A stretch of DNA of 64,000 bases from JABMQB01 sp963678235. GTDB taxonomy: Bacteria > Bacteroidota > Bacteroidia > Bacteroidales > Prolixibacteraceae. Location: NCBI GenBank assembly GCA_963678235.1, contig OY782766.1, positions 806,001 to 870,000 on the forward strand. Reading direction: 5' to 3'. The notes beneath the pieces are model-generated. The model was not told where the DNA came from, searched no databases, and worked only from the letters and a program-made list of their open reading frames with translations. This document shows positions 9,601 through 16,897 of this stretch, piece by piece; the first letter of the stretch is position 1, and every line of letters starts with the position of its first letter. The position numbers and the translations under genes were made by a program.

Positions 9601-10112
9601 TTGAGGTCTTTATTTTCATTTCCAGGGCTTGGATTCGAGCACATTAGCCATTCAGAATTATTCCAGGCATAAGATACATCGTTGCTTTGGGGCGGATAGT
9701 TTTCAAACTCGCTTACCAACTGTTTGCCGGGATTAATAAGTGCCAGATATTCTCCCGATGCATTCAGTTTAAAATTTGTATGCAGTTGATTGCCTGCTTC
9801 TTTCCTGTTTTTTCCAGAAGCGAAAACAAGCATATAAGCTTTTGCTCTGATTGTAATATCCGGAAATGTCCAATTATTTGTAAGTTCTTTCCTATCTGTT
9901 ATTGACCACCCTTTTAACGAAATATCGTTATCCCCGGAATTAAAAAGTTCAATCCAATCTGAGGATTCCCCATCTTCGTCTTGGAGAATTGAATAATTAT
10001 TGGCACAAAATTCATTGATCCTAAGCGCTGAAGATTGGGCAAATGTATTAGTGGAAAATAATTCGCATATAAACAGGATACATAGGAATATAGACAGGAA
10101 AGGGATTCTCAT
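6624..10112 (-). CDS. Secreted CotH-kinase-like protein with lamin-tail domains
   Basis: 1162 residues. A signal peptide (cleavage after TFAQ) is followed by a lamin-tail domain (about 28-150, RINEFCANN start), a chitobiase/FN3-like domain (about 172-250, IYYTTDGSIPTT), a CotH-kinase-like domain (about 290-700) and a second YYTTDGRDP domain. A jelly-roll-like part follows, then a C-terminal lamin-tail (LKITEIYNPRQ). In the CotH part RIQGGSGR, WGLYTASERFDNDF and HFFCWDAERTIEDLD are recognisable. CotH proteins phosphorylate spore-coat proteins in Bacillus; the role of the large secreted Bacteroidota homologues is not established. It stands alone, convergent with the fucP-type gene. No C-terminal secretion-sorting domain is obvious; the protein ends PGISD. 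Confidence 0.85.
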   Translation of the reverse strand: MRIPFLSIFLCILFICELFSTNTFAQSSALRINEFCANNYSILQDEDGESSDWIELFNSGDNDISLKGWSITDRKELTNNWTFPDITIRAKAYMLVFASGKNRKEAGNQLHTNFKLNASGEYLALINPGKQLVSEFENYPPQSNDVSYAWNNSEWLMCSNPSPGNENKDLKLNIEPPTFSVPHGFYNKPFQLRISAANNSKIYYTTDGSIPTTNDIPYILPITIDKTTVLRAIAVFEKTSSKPSTQSYLFMDDIIHQNGTIKLDIKAKHINTTLDIALNPELLKNPVSIDSIKSGLLDIPSISIVCDNRDLFSMRKNSQTGGIYVYTEYDWEKPVSIEYLNSKDSGSFQINAGLRIQGGSGREPFRSPKHSFRVYFRKKYGVSKLQFPFFGKNATQTFNDLTLRAGYNNTIIHSNVYQRRNAQYIRDPLIKDTHMAMGYPGAHSKYVHLYLNGMYWGLYTASERFDNDFCQSYLKDDKQKFDIINDNKMAINGSTEPWNTFVKLSNNEVEKPINYNLLQGKDSIGNVDPNYIKYLDPVKLIDYMLLNFYAGNQDWDHNNWIVAINKENPKDGFHFFCWDAERTIEDLDHSVVNENNANCPSGVFQNLLKNKEFKRLVENRILELFFDDGELTPKAMAERYKLRANQLQKAIFAESARWGTYRLHKKDRHNTKNEKLYYTKEEFWTPELKYRLEEYFPQRTDVVIQQLREIGYYPEMDAPQLKMHKTNKECNNFSIGDTIRMNSDSGNIYYTTDGRDPVVWNDNIAESDENSTNEKHLVRADAEKYVLVPKKDIGNGWKEQLDYDTQNWTKSTGSPGGVGYELKSEYKKYISVDVQHKMYKRFSTRIGNFSCFVRIPFVLEQNSIQENTSLYLKVRYDDGFVAYLNGKKVASDNVPHRITWNCAATKAIEARNYKYFDITNAINELKTDSNILAIHGMNNIPGSDDFLIDCELVSQKNESLKNLSANAILYEKPIRLNKSTLIRARVLLGDKWSAMKTSYFGIPDDYKNLKITEIYNPRQTENMPNKVGFIELKNTGNAILSLKGLCFSKGIKYTFKEEKYLVPGEIIVLASNYHRFYEKYGFIPFGEFKGKLNNVSDSIILKNTNGETIISLRYGNDASWNKLINAPERSIIPKNIKSTKNPNSGKYWRKSKQIGGSPGISD

Positions 10113-10182
10113 TCTTGTTAGCTAATTTTAAGAATACGTTGTGAATATTGATATTCTTAATTTTTTTTGAAATTAAAGGTTG

Positions 10183-10266
10183 TGCCCAGAACAGGACTCG
10201 AACCTGCACGTCTCGAAAGACACTGGTCCCTGAAACCAGCGCGTCTACCAATTCCGCCACCTGGGC
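10183..10266 (-). tRNA. tRNA-Leu(CAG)
   Basis: 84-nt cloverleaf on the minus strand. The acceptor stem starts GCCCAGG, the D-arm has GGTAGACGCG, and the anticodon stem CTGGT/ACCAG encloses loop TTCAGGG with anticodon CAG (plus-strand 10230-10232). A long class-II variable arm and T-arm GGTTCGAGTCC follow. CCA is not encoded after the discriminator A. The long variable arm and anticodon agree on leucine. Confidence 0.95.
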
Positions 10267-10289
10267 ATAAAATATTTGATCATTTTTTA

Positions 10290-10355
10290 GGATGCCCGTC
10301 CCGAAGCCAAACGGGACAGGTTACCCCAAAAATGGGGATGCCTCAAGGGGCATCC
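10290..10355. repeat. Cluster of three small hairpins between a LacI gene and tRNA-Leu
   Basis: GTCCCG/CGGGAC (10298-10303 and 10312-10317), CCCC/GGGG (10324-10327 and 10334-10337) and GGATGCC/GGCATCC (10336-10342 and 10349-10355) follow each other; the second and third overlap by two bases. GGATGCC also begins the block at about 10290. There is no good T-tract on either strand, so this is a palindromic repeat cluster rather than a clear terminator. Confidence 0.4.
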
Positions 10356-10449
10356 ATGTTTTCTGAAACGTGGCAAATATAGGAAAATTTTAATTTGAAA
10401 GGGAACACATTAGGCATATTTGGACGATTTAGACCAATTTTCACCTTCT

Positions 10450-11469
10450 TTAAAGAATCCGAACAGAAGAATCCCGAATAATTAATTCCGTATCCATAAT
10501 AATCCGTTCTGATGACGATGCAGTACCTAAAATCCGTTTAAAAAACAACCTCGCTGCTTCTTGTCCCATTTGGTAGGTTGGATGCGTGATAGAGGTTAGG
10601 GTAGGGGCAACAACTGTTGAATGAAATTCATCAGTAAAGCCAACCAGCGCAATATCTTCAGGAATTCTTAGCTTATTTCGTTTTATTTCTTTCATTGCTG
10701 CAAATGCAATAGTATCGTTAAGTCCAAATATGGCATCGGGTAATTTGGACAGTTGGAGCAACTGTTTTGTTGCCAGTGCTGCATCTTCAGGACTAAGGTT
10801 GCACTCAACAAATAAATCTGGATTAAATTCCAAACCACATTCTTTTAAACCTTCAAGGTAACCTTCTTTTCTGTTCAGGGAAATATTTAAATAGCCTGGT
10901 CCTGAAATGTAGGCAATCCTGCGACATCCGTTTTCATAGAAATGTTTGGTTATTTCCACCACAGCTTTCTTGCCGTCTGCTGTAACCGATGGTGCGTTCA
11001 GAGAATCACATACCCGATCGAAAAAAACCAGTGGAATATCATTGGCAATCAGTTTTTCGAAATGTTTAAATGAATTTGTTTCCTGGCTAATGCAAACAAT
11101 TAAACCTTCCACTCGCGTTTTTAATAAATTTTCTACCGATTCAATTTCTTTTTGCAAAGATTCGTTTGATGAGGCAATTAATATATAGTAGCCATGTTCT
11201 TTAGCAATATCCTCTATCCCGGAAATAATGGAAGAATAAAAATGGGTTACAATATCAGGAACAATAACCCCTATCATTTTTGTTTGTTGTTTTAGCAAAC
11301 CCATTGCCAATGGATTGGGTGAATAATTGAGTTTCTTTGCTACACTCTGTATTTTTTTTGTGAGTTCCGGCGAAATATCAGGATGGTTTTTTAATGCTCT
11401 TGAAACTGTTGAAATTGAAACACCAATTTCTCGTGCTATATCTTTTAACGATGTATGTCTTTTTCCCAT
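10450..11469 (-). CDS. LacI-family transcriptional regulator
   Basis: 339 residues from the chosen start. N-terminal helix-turn-helix (SLKDIAREIGVSISTVSRAL), hinge (YSPNPLAMGL), and a periplasmic-binding-protein-like effector domain ending LVGFTDEFHSTVVAPTLTSI. An in-frame ATG lies 18 bp further upstream (position 11487); I prefer the ATG that gives MGKRHTSLKD because family members start just before the helix-turn-helix. It is transcribed away from the GDP-mannose epimerase cluster. The shared 230-bp region contains a perfect 14-bp palindrome resembling a LacI/PurR-type operator, so it may regulate itself and that cluster. The effector is unknown. Confidence 0.92.
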   Translation of the reverse strand: MGKRHTSLKDIAREIGVSISTVSRALKNHPDISPELTKKIQSVAKKLNYSPNPLAMGLLKQQTKMIGVIVPDIVTHFYSSIISGIEDIAKEHGYYILIASSNESLQKEIESVENLLKTRVEGLIVCISQETNSFKHFEKLIANDIPLVFFDRVCDSLNAPSVTADGKKAVVEITKHFYENGCRRIAYISGPGYLNISLNRKEGYLEGLKECGLEFNPDLFVECNLSPEDAALATKQLLQLSKLPDAIFGLNDTIAFAAMKEIKRNKLRIPEDIALVGFTDEFHSTVVAPTLTSITHPTYQMGQEAARLFFKRILGTASSSERIIMDTELIIRDSSVRIL

Positions 11470-11585
11470 TTCGATGTATGATTCCACAAATTTAAAATAA
11501 TATTAGAAGTCTGATGCGGAAAAAAATGGCATTTGCAATTTTGCGAAATAAATAGCAAATATGTTGTTCAGCATAATTTCGCTTC

Positions 11586-11599
11586 CGCAAAGCTTTGCG
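11586..11599. promoter_or_regulatory. Candidate operator (PurR-like palindrome)
   Basis: CGCAAAGCTTTGCG is a perfect 14-bp palindrome in the divergent region between a LacI-family gene and the epimerase gene. A further half-site CTTTGC follows at about 11604-11609. It resembles PurR/LacI-type operators in layout (CGCAAA..TTTGCG), with AGCT rather than ACGT at the centre. The link to the neighbouring regulator is inference. Confidence 0.45.
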
Positions 11600-11697
11600 T
11601 TAAGCTTTGCATAAAAGCTTATGAATTTTGCACATTGCAGAATTAAAAAGAATCCTGATATTTGTTCTGGAATGTAAAAGCAATTAAAATAAAAAAG

Positions 11698-12678
11698 ATG
11701 AAAAAAAGAATTTTAGTAGCCGGTGGCGGTGGTTTTATTGGTGGCCACCTTGCACGTAAGTTAAGGGATTTAGGTAACGATGTTCGGGTTGTTGATAAAA
11801 AACCGTTAACAAACTGGTATCAGGTTCACGATGATTGTGATAACCTTGTTTTGGACCTAAATTCAAAAGACAATTGTTATGCAGCTGTAAACGGATACAA
11901 CACTGTATATAACCTTGCTGCCGATATGGGCGGTATGGGGTTCATCGAAAATAATAAGGCTGAATGTATGTTGAGCGTTTTAATCAATACTCACCTGCTT
12001 ATGGCAGCTCGCGATTTGGGTGTTACCCGTTATTTTTATGCTTCATCAGCATGTGTTTATAACGGTGAAAAACAAACCGATCCTGAAAATCCAGGGTTAA
12101 AAGAAGCGGATGCTTATCCAGCGCTTGCTGAAGATGGGTACGGATGGGAAAAGTTATTCTCTGAAAGAATGTGCCGTCACTTTATGGAAGATTACGGTTT
12201 AACAACCCGTGTTGCGCGTTTCCACAACGTTTACGGACCTTACGGAACTTATGATGGTGGCCGTGAAAAAGCTCCGGCAGCAATGGCACGTAAAGTTATC
12301 GATGGCGAATTATACGGTAAAGATGAAATTATTATTTGGGGCGACGGTGAGCAAACACGTTCTTTTATGTACATCGATAATTGTGTGGAAGGTATTATAA
12401 AAATAATGGAGAGCGATATCGAAGAGCCTATTAACCTTGGTAGCGATGAAATGGTATCTATTAACCAGTTGGTTGATATCGTGGAAGAAATTGCAGGTTA
12501 TAAACTTAAGAGAACCTATGACCTTGATGCTCCTAAAGGTGTTCGCGGTCGTAATAGCGACAATACTTTAATCAAACAGTATTTAAATTGGGCTCCGGAA
12601 TATCCATTGGCAGATGGTATGAAAAAAACATACGACTGGATCAAAGAACAAATGATTGCCAAGAAAAATAATATTTAA
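11698..12678 (+). CDS. GDP-mannose 3,5-epimerase-like NAD-dependent epimerase
   Basis: 326 residues. Short-chain dehydrogenase/epimerase with an N-terminal Rossmann motif (GGGGFIGGHLA), catalytic YxxxK (YGWEK) and an SSACVY block. The segments LAADMGGMGFIENN, GREKAPAAMARK, GDGEQTRSFMYIDNCVEG and KGVRGRNSDNTLI closely match what I recall of plant GDP-mannose 3,5-epimerase, much more than generic UDP-sugar epimerases. The expected reaction converts GDP-D-mannose to GDP-L-galactose (or GDP-L-gulose) in the cytoplasm. A guanylyltransferase that makes GDP-mannose lies two genes downstream. An upstream in-frame ATG at 11662 would add 12 residues of low-complexity sequence; the ATG directly before KKRILVAGG is preferred. 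Confidence 0.88.
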   Translation: MKKRILVAGGGGFIGGHLARKLRDLGNDVRVVDKKPLTNWYQVHDDCDNLVLDLNSKDNCYAAVNGYNTVYNLAADMGGMGFIENNKAECMLSVLINTHLLMAARDLGVTRYFYASSACVYNGEKQTDPENPGLKEADAYPALAEDGYGWEKLFSERMCRHFMEDYGLTTRVARFHNVYGPYGTYDGGREKAPAAMARKVIDGELYGKDEIIIWGDGEQTRSFMYIDNCVEGIIKIMESDIEEPINLGSDEMVSINQLVDIVEEIAGYKLKRTYDLDAPKGVRGRNSDNTLIKQYLNWAPEYPLADGMKKTYDWIKEQMIAKKNNI

Positions 12679-12693
12679 ATAATTCCAAAAATG

Positions 12694-12713
12694 CCCCGGG
12701 TATTTGCCCGGGG
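12694..12713 (+). terminator. GC-rich hairpin after the epimerase gene
   Basis: CCCCGGG/CCCGGGG stem with a 6-nt loop, 15 bp after the stop. The following tract is only moderately T-rich (tatactattt), so it may be a weak terminator or a processing stem that uncouples the epimerase from the next gene. Confidence 0.5.
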
Positions 12714-12780
12714 TATACTATTTCAGGCAATAAGTTAAGTTCTATAATAATTGCCTTCCTAATAAAATAAACCAATTCAT

Positions 12781-13917
12781 ATGAGCACTAAAGTAGTGAT
12801 GGTTAGTGGTTGTTACGACTTGTTGCATGCAGGGCATGTGGCTTTTTTTAAAACAGCTGCGCAATATGGAAAACTGCATGTTTACGTAGGGCAGGATCAA
12901 AACCTTAAACTGTTAAAAGGAAAAGCTCCATACTTTTCGCAGGAAGAAAGAAAATATATGGTTGGGGCAGTAAGGTATGTTGAAAAAGCAAATATAGCAT
13001 CCGGTTCGGGAATGTTGGATTTCGAACCAGATATGAAAATATTAAAACCAGATATTTTTGTTGTTAATACCGATGGTTTTACCGAAGACAAAAGGCGGGT
13101 TTGCGAGGAAAATGGTGTTGAATTGGTTGTCTTGGAAAGAATTCCTGAAGAAGGATTACCCGCACGATCAAGTTCAGGATCGAAAAAAGATTTAAAATTC
13201 CCATACAGGGTTTGTTTGGCGGGTGGATGGATGGACCAACCATGGGTATCCGAAATAAACCCTGGATCGGTGGTTGTTGCCCAAATGTGGCCAACCATGG
13301 ATTTTAACGACCGTTCGGGAATGGCCACTAGTTCAAGGAAAGTTGCCAAAGAACTTTGGGGAGACAAACTTCCGGATGGTGACCCTGTTCGAAATGCACA
13401 ATTGTTATTTGGCGCAGAAAACCCTCCGGGATCTGAATATATTTCAGGAACCCAAGACCATTTAGGTTTATTGGTACCGGGCGTTACCCGAATTGATTAC
13501 GATGGAAAGTTCTGGCCAAAAAATATTGAAAATACCTGTGATGCCGATACCTGCGAGTGGTTATCTGAAGTATTGCATTTTGCCCCGCTTGAACCACGTC
13601 CTGATGGGTATAATCCATTGTTGAGTAAAAACCTTGATCCGAAAATTATTAAATCATTGGGCGAATCTGGTGAAAAATGCTACGAAGCTATCCTTAAAAA
13701 AGATGTAAAGCTTTTGGGAGAATCAATGAAAGAAACTTTTTTAGCTTGGCGTAAAATGCTACCTTACACCGTGCCTGATTGGGTGATGGAAGAAATGGAA
13801 ACAAACTATTTCCCGCATTATTCCGGGGCAATTACTTCGGGAAGTGGAGGTGGATATGTGGTTTTCCCTTCTGAAGAAAACATAAAGGGTACAATTAAAG
13901 TGAAAATAAGGTATTAA
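12781..13917 (+). CDS. Fusion of cytidylyltransferase-like nucleotidyltransferase and GHMP-kinase-like domain
   Basis: 378 residues. Residues 1-135 form a nucleotidyltransferase domain with GCYDLLHAGHV (10-20, HxGH motif) and a C-terminal RSSS motif (129-132). From about residue 142 a second domain looks like a GHMP sugar kinase: RVCLAGGWMDQPW (substrate-binding start), SGMATSSRK (179-187, in place of the PxxxGLGSS phosphate loop), GTQDHLG (223-229), and SGSGGGYVVF (about 353-362, motif 3). Both halves are shorter than stand-alone enzymes and the phosphate loop is atypical, so kinase activity is uncertain. By analogy with the bifunctional fucokinase/guanylyltransferase Fkp, it could phosphorylate and activate a free sugar. 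Followed 15 bp later by a mannose-1-phosphate guanylyltransferase gene. Exact substrate unknown. Confidence 0.75.
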   Translation: MSTKVVMVSGCYDLLHAGHVAFFKTAAQYGKLHVYVGQDQNLKLLKGKAPYFSQEERKYMVGAVRYVEKANIASGSGMLDFEPDMKILKPDIFVVNTDGFTEDKRRVCEENGVELVVLERIPEEGLPARSSSGSKKDLKFPYRVCLAGGWMDQPWVSEINPGSVVVAQMWPTMDFNDRSGMATSSRKVAKELWGDKLPDGDPVRNAQLLFGAENPPGSEYISGTQDHLGLLVPGVTRIDYDGKFWPKNIENTCDADTCEWLSEVLHFAPLEPRPDGYNPLLSKNLDPKIIKSLGESGEKCYEAILKKDVKLLGESMKETFLAWRKMLPYTVPDWVMEEMETNYFPHYSGAITSGSGGGYVVFPSEENIKGTIKVKIRY

Positions 13918-13932
13918 TTTCAAATTTAATCG

Positions 13933-15012
13933 ATGAGCAATATCTACAGCCTTATTATGGCAGGAGGTTCAGGAACCCGTTTCTGGCCGCGTAGCAAGGT
14001 AAAAAAGCCTAAACAATTTTTAAATATTTTGGGTGAAGATTCGCTAATTCAGGAAACGATTCACAGGTTTGCTACATTTACCGATGCAAAAAATATTTAC
14101 GTGGTTTCGAATAAAAGCCAGGCGGAAGTACTTGAAGCGCAAACTCCAATGCTCCCAAAAGAAAATTTAATATATGAGCCTGTTGGCAGGAATACCTTGC
14201 CTTGTATTGGATTGGCAGCGATGTTTGCGGAAAAGGAAAATCCAGATGGAATATTGGTTGTAACGCCTTCCGACCATTTGATTCAGAATAATGAGTTATT
14301 CAGGGATACTGTTTTGGCAGGGGCTAAAATAGCCGAAGAAAAAGACGGAATTGTCACGATTGGGATAACACCAACCTATCCGGCAACAGGATTTGGATAT
14401 GTTCAAACATCGGAAAATATAACTGGCAGTGAAGCCATTAAGCAATTTAAGGTTGAGCGTTTTGTCGAGAAACCTGATGCGCCTACAGCTTCAAAATACC
14501 TCGAACAAGGCGGGTTTTACTGGAACAGTGGCCTGTTTATTTTTAAAGTTTCGGTATTTATCGAATCAATTGAAAAGTTTGCACCTGAATTATACAAGGA
14601 TTTAAGAAAAATACAGGCTGAAATTGGATTGCCAACTTTTGATAATACCCTGGATACTATTTATCGTGCTGTGGAAAGTATCTCTGTTGATTATGGGATC
14701 ATGGAACATGCCACAAATTTATATTTGGTTGAAGGAAATTTCGACTGGAACGATTTAGGAAGTTGGGAATCGGTATACCAGGTAAATCCTAAGGATGAGA
14801 ACGGAAATGCCGGATCGGGAGATGCTATTTTTCAGGATTCGAAAAATTCATTCATTCATACCGATAATGGCTTAGTTGCCCTGGTTGGCCTTGACGATGT
14901 TATTGTGGTTCAGGATGGAAATACCACTTTAGTTTGCCCACGAAGCAAAGCGGAAGATGTAAAGAAAATTGTGGATCAACTGAAAGCAGGCGATAAAAAA
15001 GAATATTTGTAG
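13933..15012 (+). CDS. manC: Mannose-1-phosphate guanylyltransferase
   Basis: 359 residues. N-terminal nucleotidyltransferase signature MAGGSGTRFWPRS with KPKQF; also VEKPDAPTA, GFYWNSGLFIF and GNFDWNDLGSWES, all typical of GDP-mannose pyrophosphorylase. It is the short form, without the C-terminal cupin isomerase domain of bifunctional ManC/AlgA. It makes GDP-mannose from mannose-1-phosphate and GTP in the cytoplasm. GDP-mannose is the substrate of the epimerase two genes upstream and a donor for the exopolysaccharide genes elsewhere in the window. Spaced 15-16 bp from both neighbours, so part of an operon. Confidence 0.93.
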   Translation: MSNIYSLIMAGGSGTRFWPRSKVKKPKQFLNILGEDSLIQETIHRFATFTDAKNIYVVSNKSQAEVLEAQTPMLPKENLIYEPVGRNTLPCIGLAAMFAEKENPDGILVVTPSDHLIQNNELFRDTVLAGAKIAEEKDGIVTIGITPTYPATGFGYVQTSENITGSEAIKQFKVERFVEKPDAPTASKYLEQGGFYWNSGLFIFKVSVFIESIEKFAPELYKDLRKIQAEIGLPTFDNTLDTIYRAVESISVDYGIMEHATNLYLVEGNFDWNDLGSWESVYQVNPKDENGNAGSGDAIFQDSKNSFIHTDNGLVALVGLDDVIVVQDGNTTLVCPRSKAEDVKKIVDQLKAGDKKEYL

Positions 15013-15027
15013 CCACTTGATAATAAA

Positions 15028-15381
15028 ATGGATATGAAAGCATACAAAAGGTTCTGTAAATCCTTGAAATTAGAAGATGACCCGCAGTTAATTGAGGAAT
15101 ATAAAAAAGTGCATGCACCCAATGCTGCTTGGCCTGAAATTACACAGGGAATGAAAGAGGTTGGTATCATCGATATGGAAATCTATTTGTTGGGTAACCA
15201 ATTGTTCATGATTATGGATACAATTGCTGATTTCGACCATGATAAAGCTATGGCAGAATTGGCAAAAAAGCCGCGACAGTCAGAATGGGAAGCTTATGTT
15301 TCGCAATTTCAAAAAACCAGTGCCAGTGCTAGTGCCGATGAAAAATGGCAACTCATGGAGCGAATTTATAAATTAGATTGA
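15028..15381 (+). CDS. L-rhamnose mutarotase family protein
   Basis: 117 residues, the normal size of the RhaM/DUF718 family. KAYKRFCKSLKLEDDPQLIEEYKKVHA near the start carries the conserved Tyr/His positions, and WPEI and EIYLLGNQLFM match the family core. These enzymes interconvert the alpha and beta anomers of L-rhamnose or related sugars (L-fucose in some Bacteroidota). Placed 15 bp after manC, so it probably supplies the right anomer of a free sugar to the pathway of this operon, for example to the kinase-like fusion. A bidirectional terminator follows. Confidence 0.85.
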   Translation: MDMKAYKRFCKSLKLEDDPQLIEEYKKVHAPNAAWPEITQGMKEVGIIDMEIYLLGNQLFMIMDTIADFDHDKAMAELAKKPRQSEWEAYVSQFQKTSASASADEKWQLMERIYKLD

Positions 15382-15401
15382 AATAGAAACGAGATATAGA
15401 A

Positions 15402-15428
15402 AAAGGTGGAGTAAAATGCTCCACCTTT
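15402..15428. terminator. Bidirectional terminator between the manC operon and pyrBI
   Basis: A perfect 10-bp stem AAAGGTGGAG/CTCCACCTTT with a 7-nt loop, flanked by A's on the left and T's on the right. It separates two convergent operons (stops at 15381 and 15436) and can serve both. Confidence 0.85.
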
Positions 15429-15435
15429 GTTCTTT

Positions 15436-15912
15436 CTATTGGATAAGGATTTGATCCTCATTCATGATTTTTTCGCAATAATGGCATTTCAATGCAATTG
15501 GAGCCTTTGAAACAACCTGAAAACAGTTGTTAATTTTCTCATTGTTGGTAATACACATTGGGTTAAAGCACTTTACAATTCCTTTAACCTTTTCAGGGAT
15601 TTCAACCGTACCTTTCTCAACAACTTCGTAATCTTTGATGATATTTAATTTTGCATGAGGGGCAATCAATGCAATTTTATTCAATTCGTCATCTTCAAAA
15701 AACTTGTCAGCTACTTTAATAATTGCTTTTTGCCCAAGCTTTTTACTATCCAGGTTGGTACCAAATGTTATTTGGTTTTTAATATCGTCCAATCCTAAAA
15801 TGGAAATTACTTTAAACAAATTGGAGGCAGGTATATGGTCAATCACAGTGCCATCTTTAATAGCACTAACTTTAAGTTTTAGTTTCTTTTTTGTATTGTC
15901 TGACATGGTCAT
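15436..15912 (-). CDS. pyrI: Aspartate carbamoyltransferase regulatory subunit
   Basis: 158 residues. N-terminal allosteric domain (IPASNLFKVISILG, nucleotide binding) and C-terminal zinc domain with four cysteines in the pattern CFNPMC ... CHYC. PyrI binds CTP/ATP and holds catalytic PyrB trimers in the regulated dodecamer. The ATG directly follows the TAG stop of pyrB with no gap, so translation is probably coupled. A second ATG two codons on (MSDN) is an alternative start. Confidence 0.95.
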   Translation of the reverse strand: MTMSDNTKKKLKLKVSAIKDGTVIDHIPASNLFKVISILGLDDIKNQITFGTNLDSKKLGQKAIIKVADKFFEDDELNKIALIAPHAKLNIIKDYEVVEKGTVEIPEKVKGIVKCFNPMCITNNEKINNCFQVVSKAPIALKCHYCEKIMNEDQILIQ

Positions 15913-16824
15913 CTATTTAAGGTTCATGATATGGGTAATGATAGCTTCCCGGGTAAAGACTCCATTTAATGCCTGGGTAAAATAATATGCTTTTTCATTT
16001 GGATCAACATCCACATTTATTTCGTTTACCCTTGGCAGTGGATGCAAAATACGCATATTGTCTTTGGTATTCTTCAGCATTTCATTTTTTAGGATATAGA
16101 TATTCTTTACTTTCTCGTATTCAATAGGGTCGGCAAAACGTTCTTTTTGAACCCGTGTCATGTAAATTATATCGGCCTCCGAAATTATTTCATTAAACTC
16201 TGAATGCTCAAAATACCGGATACCTTTATTTTTAAGGAATAGTTTATATTCAGCAGGCATTAAAAGTTCTTCCGGGGCAATAAAATTAAATATTGGGTTT
16301 TCGAATTCCGACATGGCCATTAAAAGTGAATGGACTGTTCGCCCATATTTTAGGTCACCAACCATAAATAAATTTATATTGTCCAACGATCCCTGTGTTT
16401 TTAAGATGGAATACATATCCAGTAAAGTTTGTGTCGGATGCTGATTAGCACCATCGCCTGCATTAATAACCGGAACACCTGATACTTCCGCAGCGTACCT
16501 TGCGCTTCCTTCCAAAGGGTGCCGCATCACAATTAAATCGGCATAGTTGCTTACCATTTTTATCGTATCGTGCAATGTTTCCCCTTTTTTGACACTGGAA
16601 CTGCTCGAATCTGTAAAACCAATTATTTTTCCGCCCAACCTGCTTATGGCAGTTTCAAAACTCAGCCTTGTTCGCGTCGAAGGCTCAAAAAAAAGAGAAG
16701 CAACTACTTTCCCTTTTAATAAATCCTGGTTTGGATTCTTTTCAAAATCACCGGCAAGCTCCATTATCCGAAGATATTCCTCTTTCGTGAAGTCATTGAT
16801 GGAAATCAAATCTTTTTTTTTCAT
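15913..16824 (-). CDS. pyrB: Aspartate carbamoyltransferase catalytic subunit
   Basis: 303 residues, usual length. Carbamoyl-phosphate site PSTRTRLSFE, HPTQTLLDMYSI, and aspartate-binding HPLPRVNEI are intact. It catalyses the committed step of pyrimidine synthesis: carbamoyl phosphate plus aspartate to N-carbamoyl-aspartate. It forms an operon with pyrI. A strong hairpin followed by nine T's ends only 28 nt before the start codon, with a 15-codon leader reading frame before it, suggesting attenuation control as in enterobacterial pyrBI. Confidence 0.96.
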   Translation of the reverse strand: MKKKDLISINDFTKEEYLRIMELAGDFEKNPNQDLLKGKVVASLFFEPSTRTRLSFETAISRLGGKIIGFTDSSSSSVKKGETLHDTIKMVSNYADLIVMRHPLEGSARYAAEVSGVPVINAGDGANQHPTQTLLDMYSILKTQGSLDNINLFMVGDLKYGRTVHSLLMAMSEFENPIFNFIAPEELLMPAEYKLFLKNKGIRYFEHSEFNEIISEADIIYMTRVQKERFADPIEYEKVKNIYILKNEMLKNTKDNMRILHPLPRVNEINVDVDPNEKAYYFTQALNGVFTREAIITHIMNLK

Positions 16825-16852
16825 TCAATCCTTTTTTACAGTTTACATAGTC

Positions 16853-16891
16853 AAAAAAAAACCAACATTAAAAAAATAATGTTGGTTTTTT
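16853..16891 (-). promoter_or_regulatory. Candidate pyrBI transcription attenuator (terminator hairpin in the leader)
   Basis: On the minus strand a stem of about 15 bp (core ACCAACATTA/TAATGTTGGT, extended by A-U pairs) with a 6-nt loop ends in nine T's. It lies between the leader reading frame and pyrB. The 28 nt left before pyrB are too short for a separate promoter, so transcription of pyrB must pass this terminator. Confidence 0.7.
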
Positions 16892-16897
16892 ACTTAT

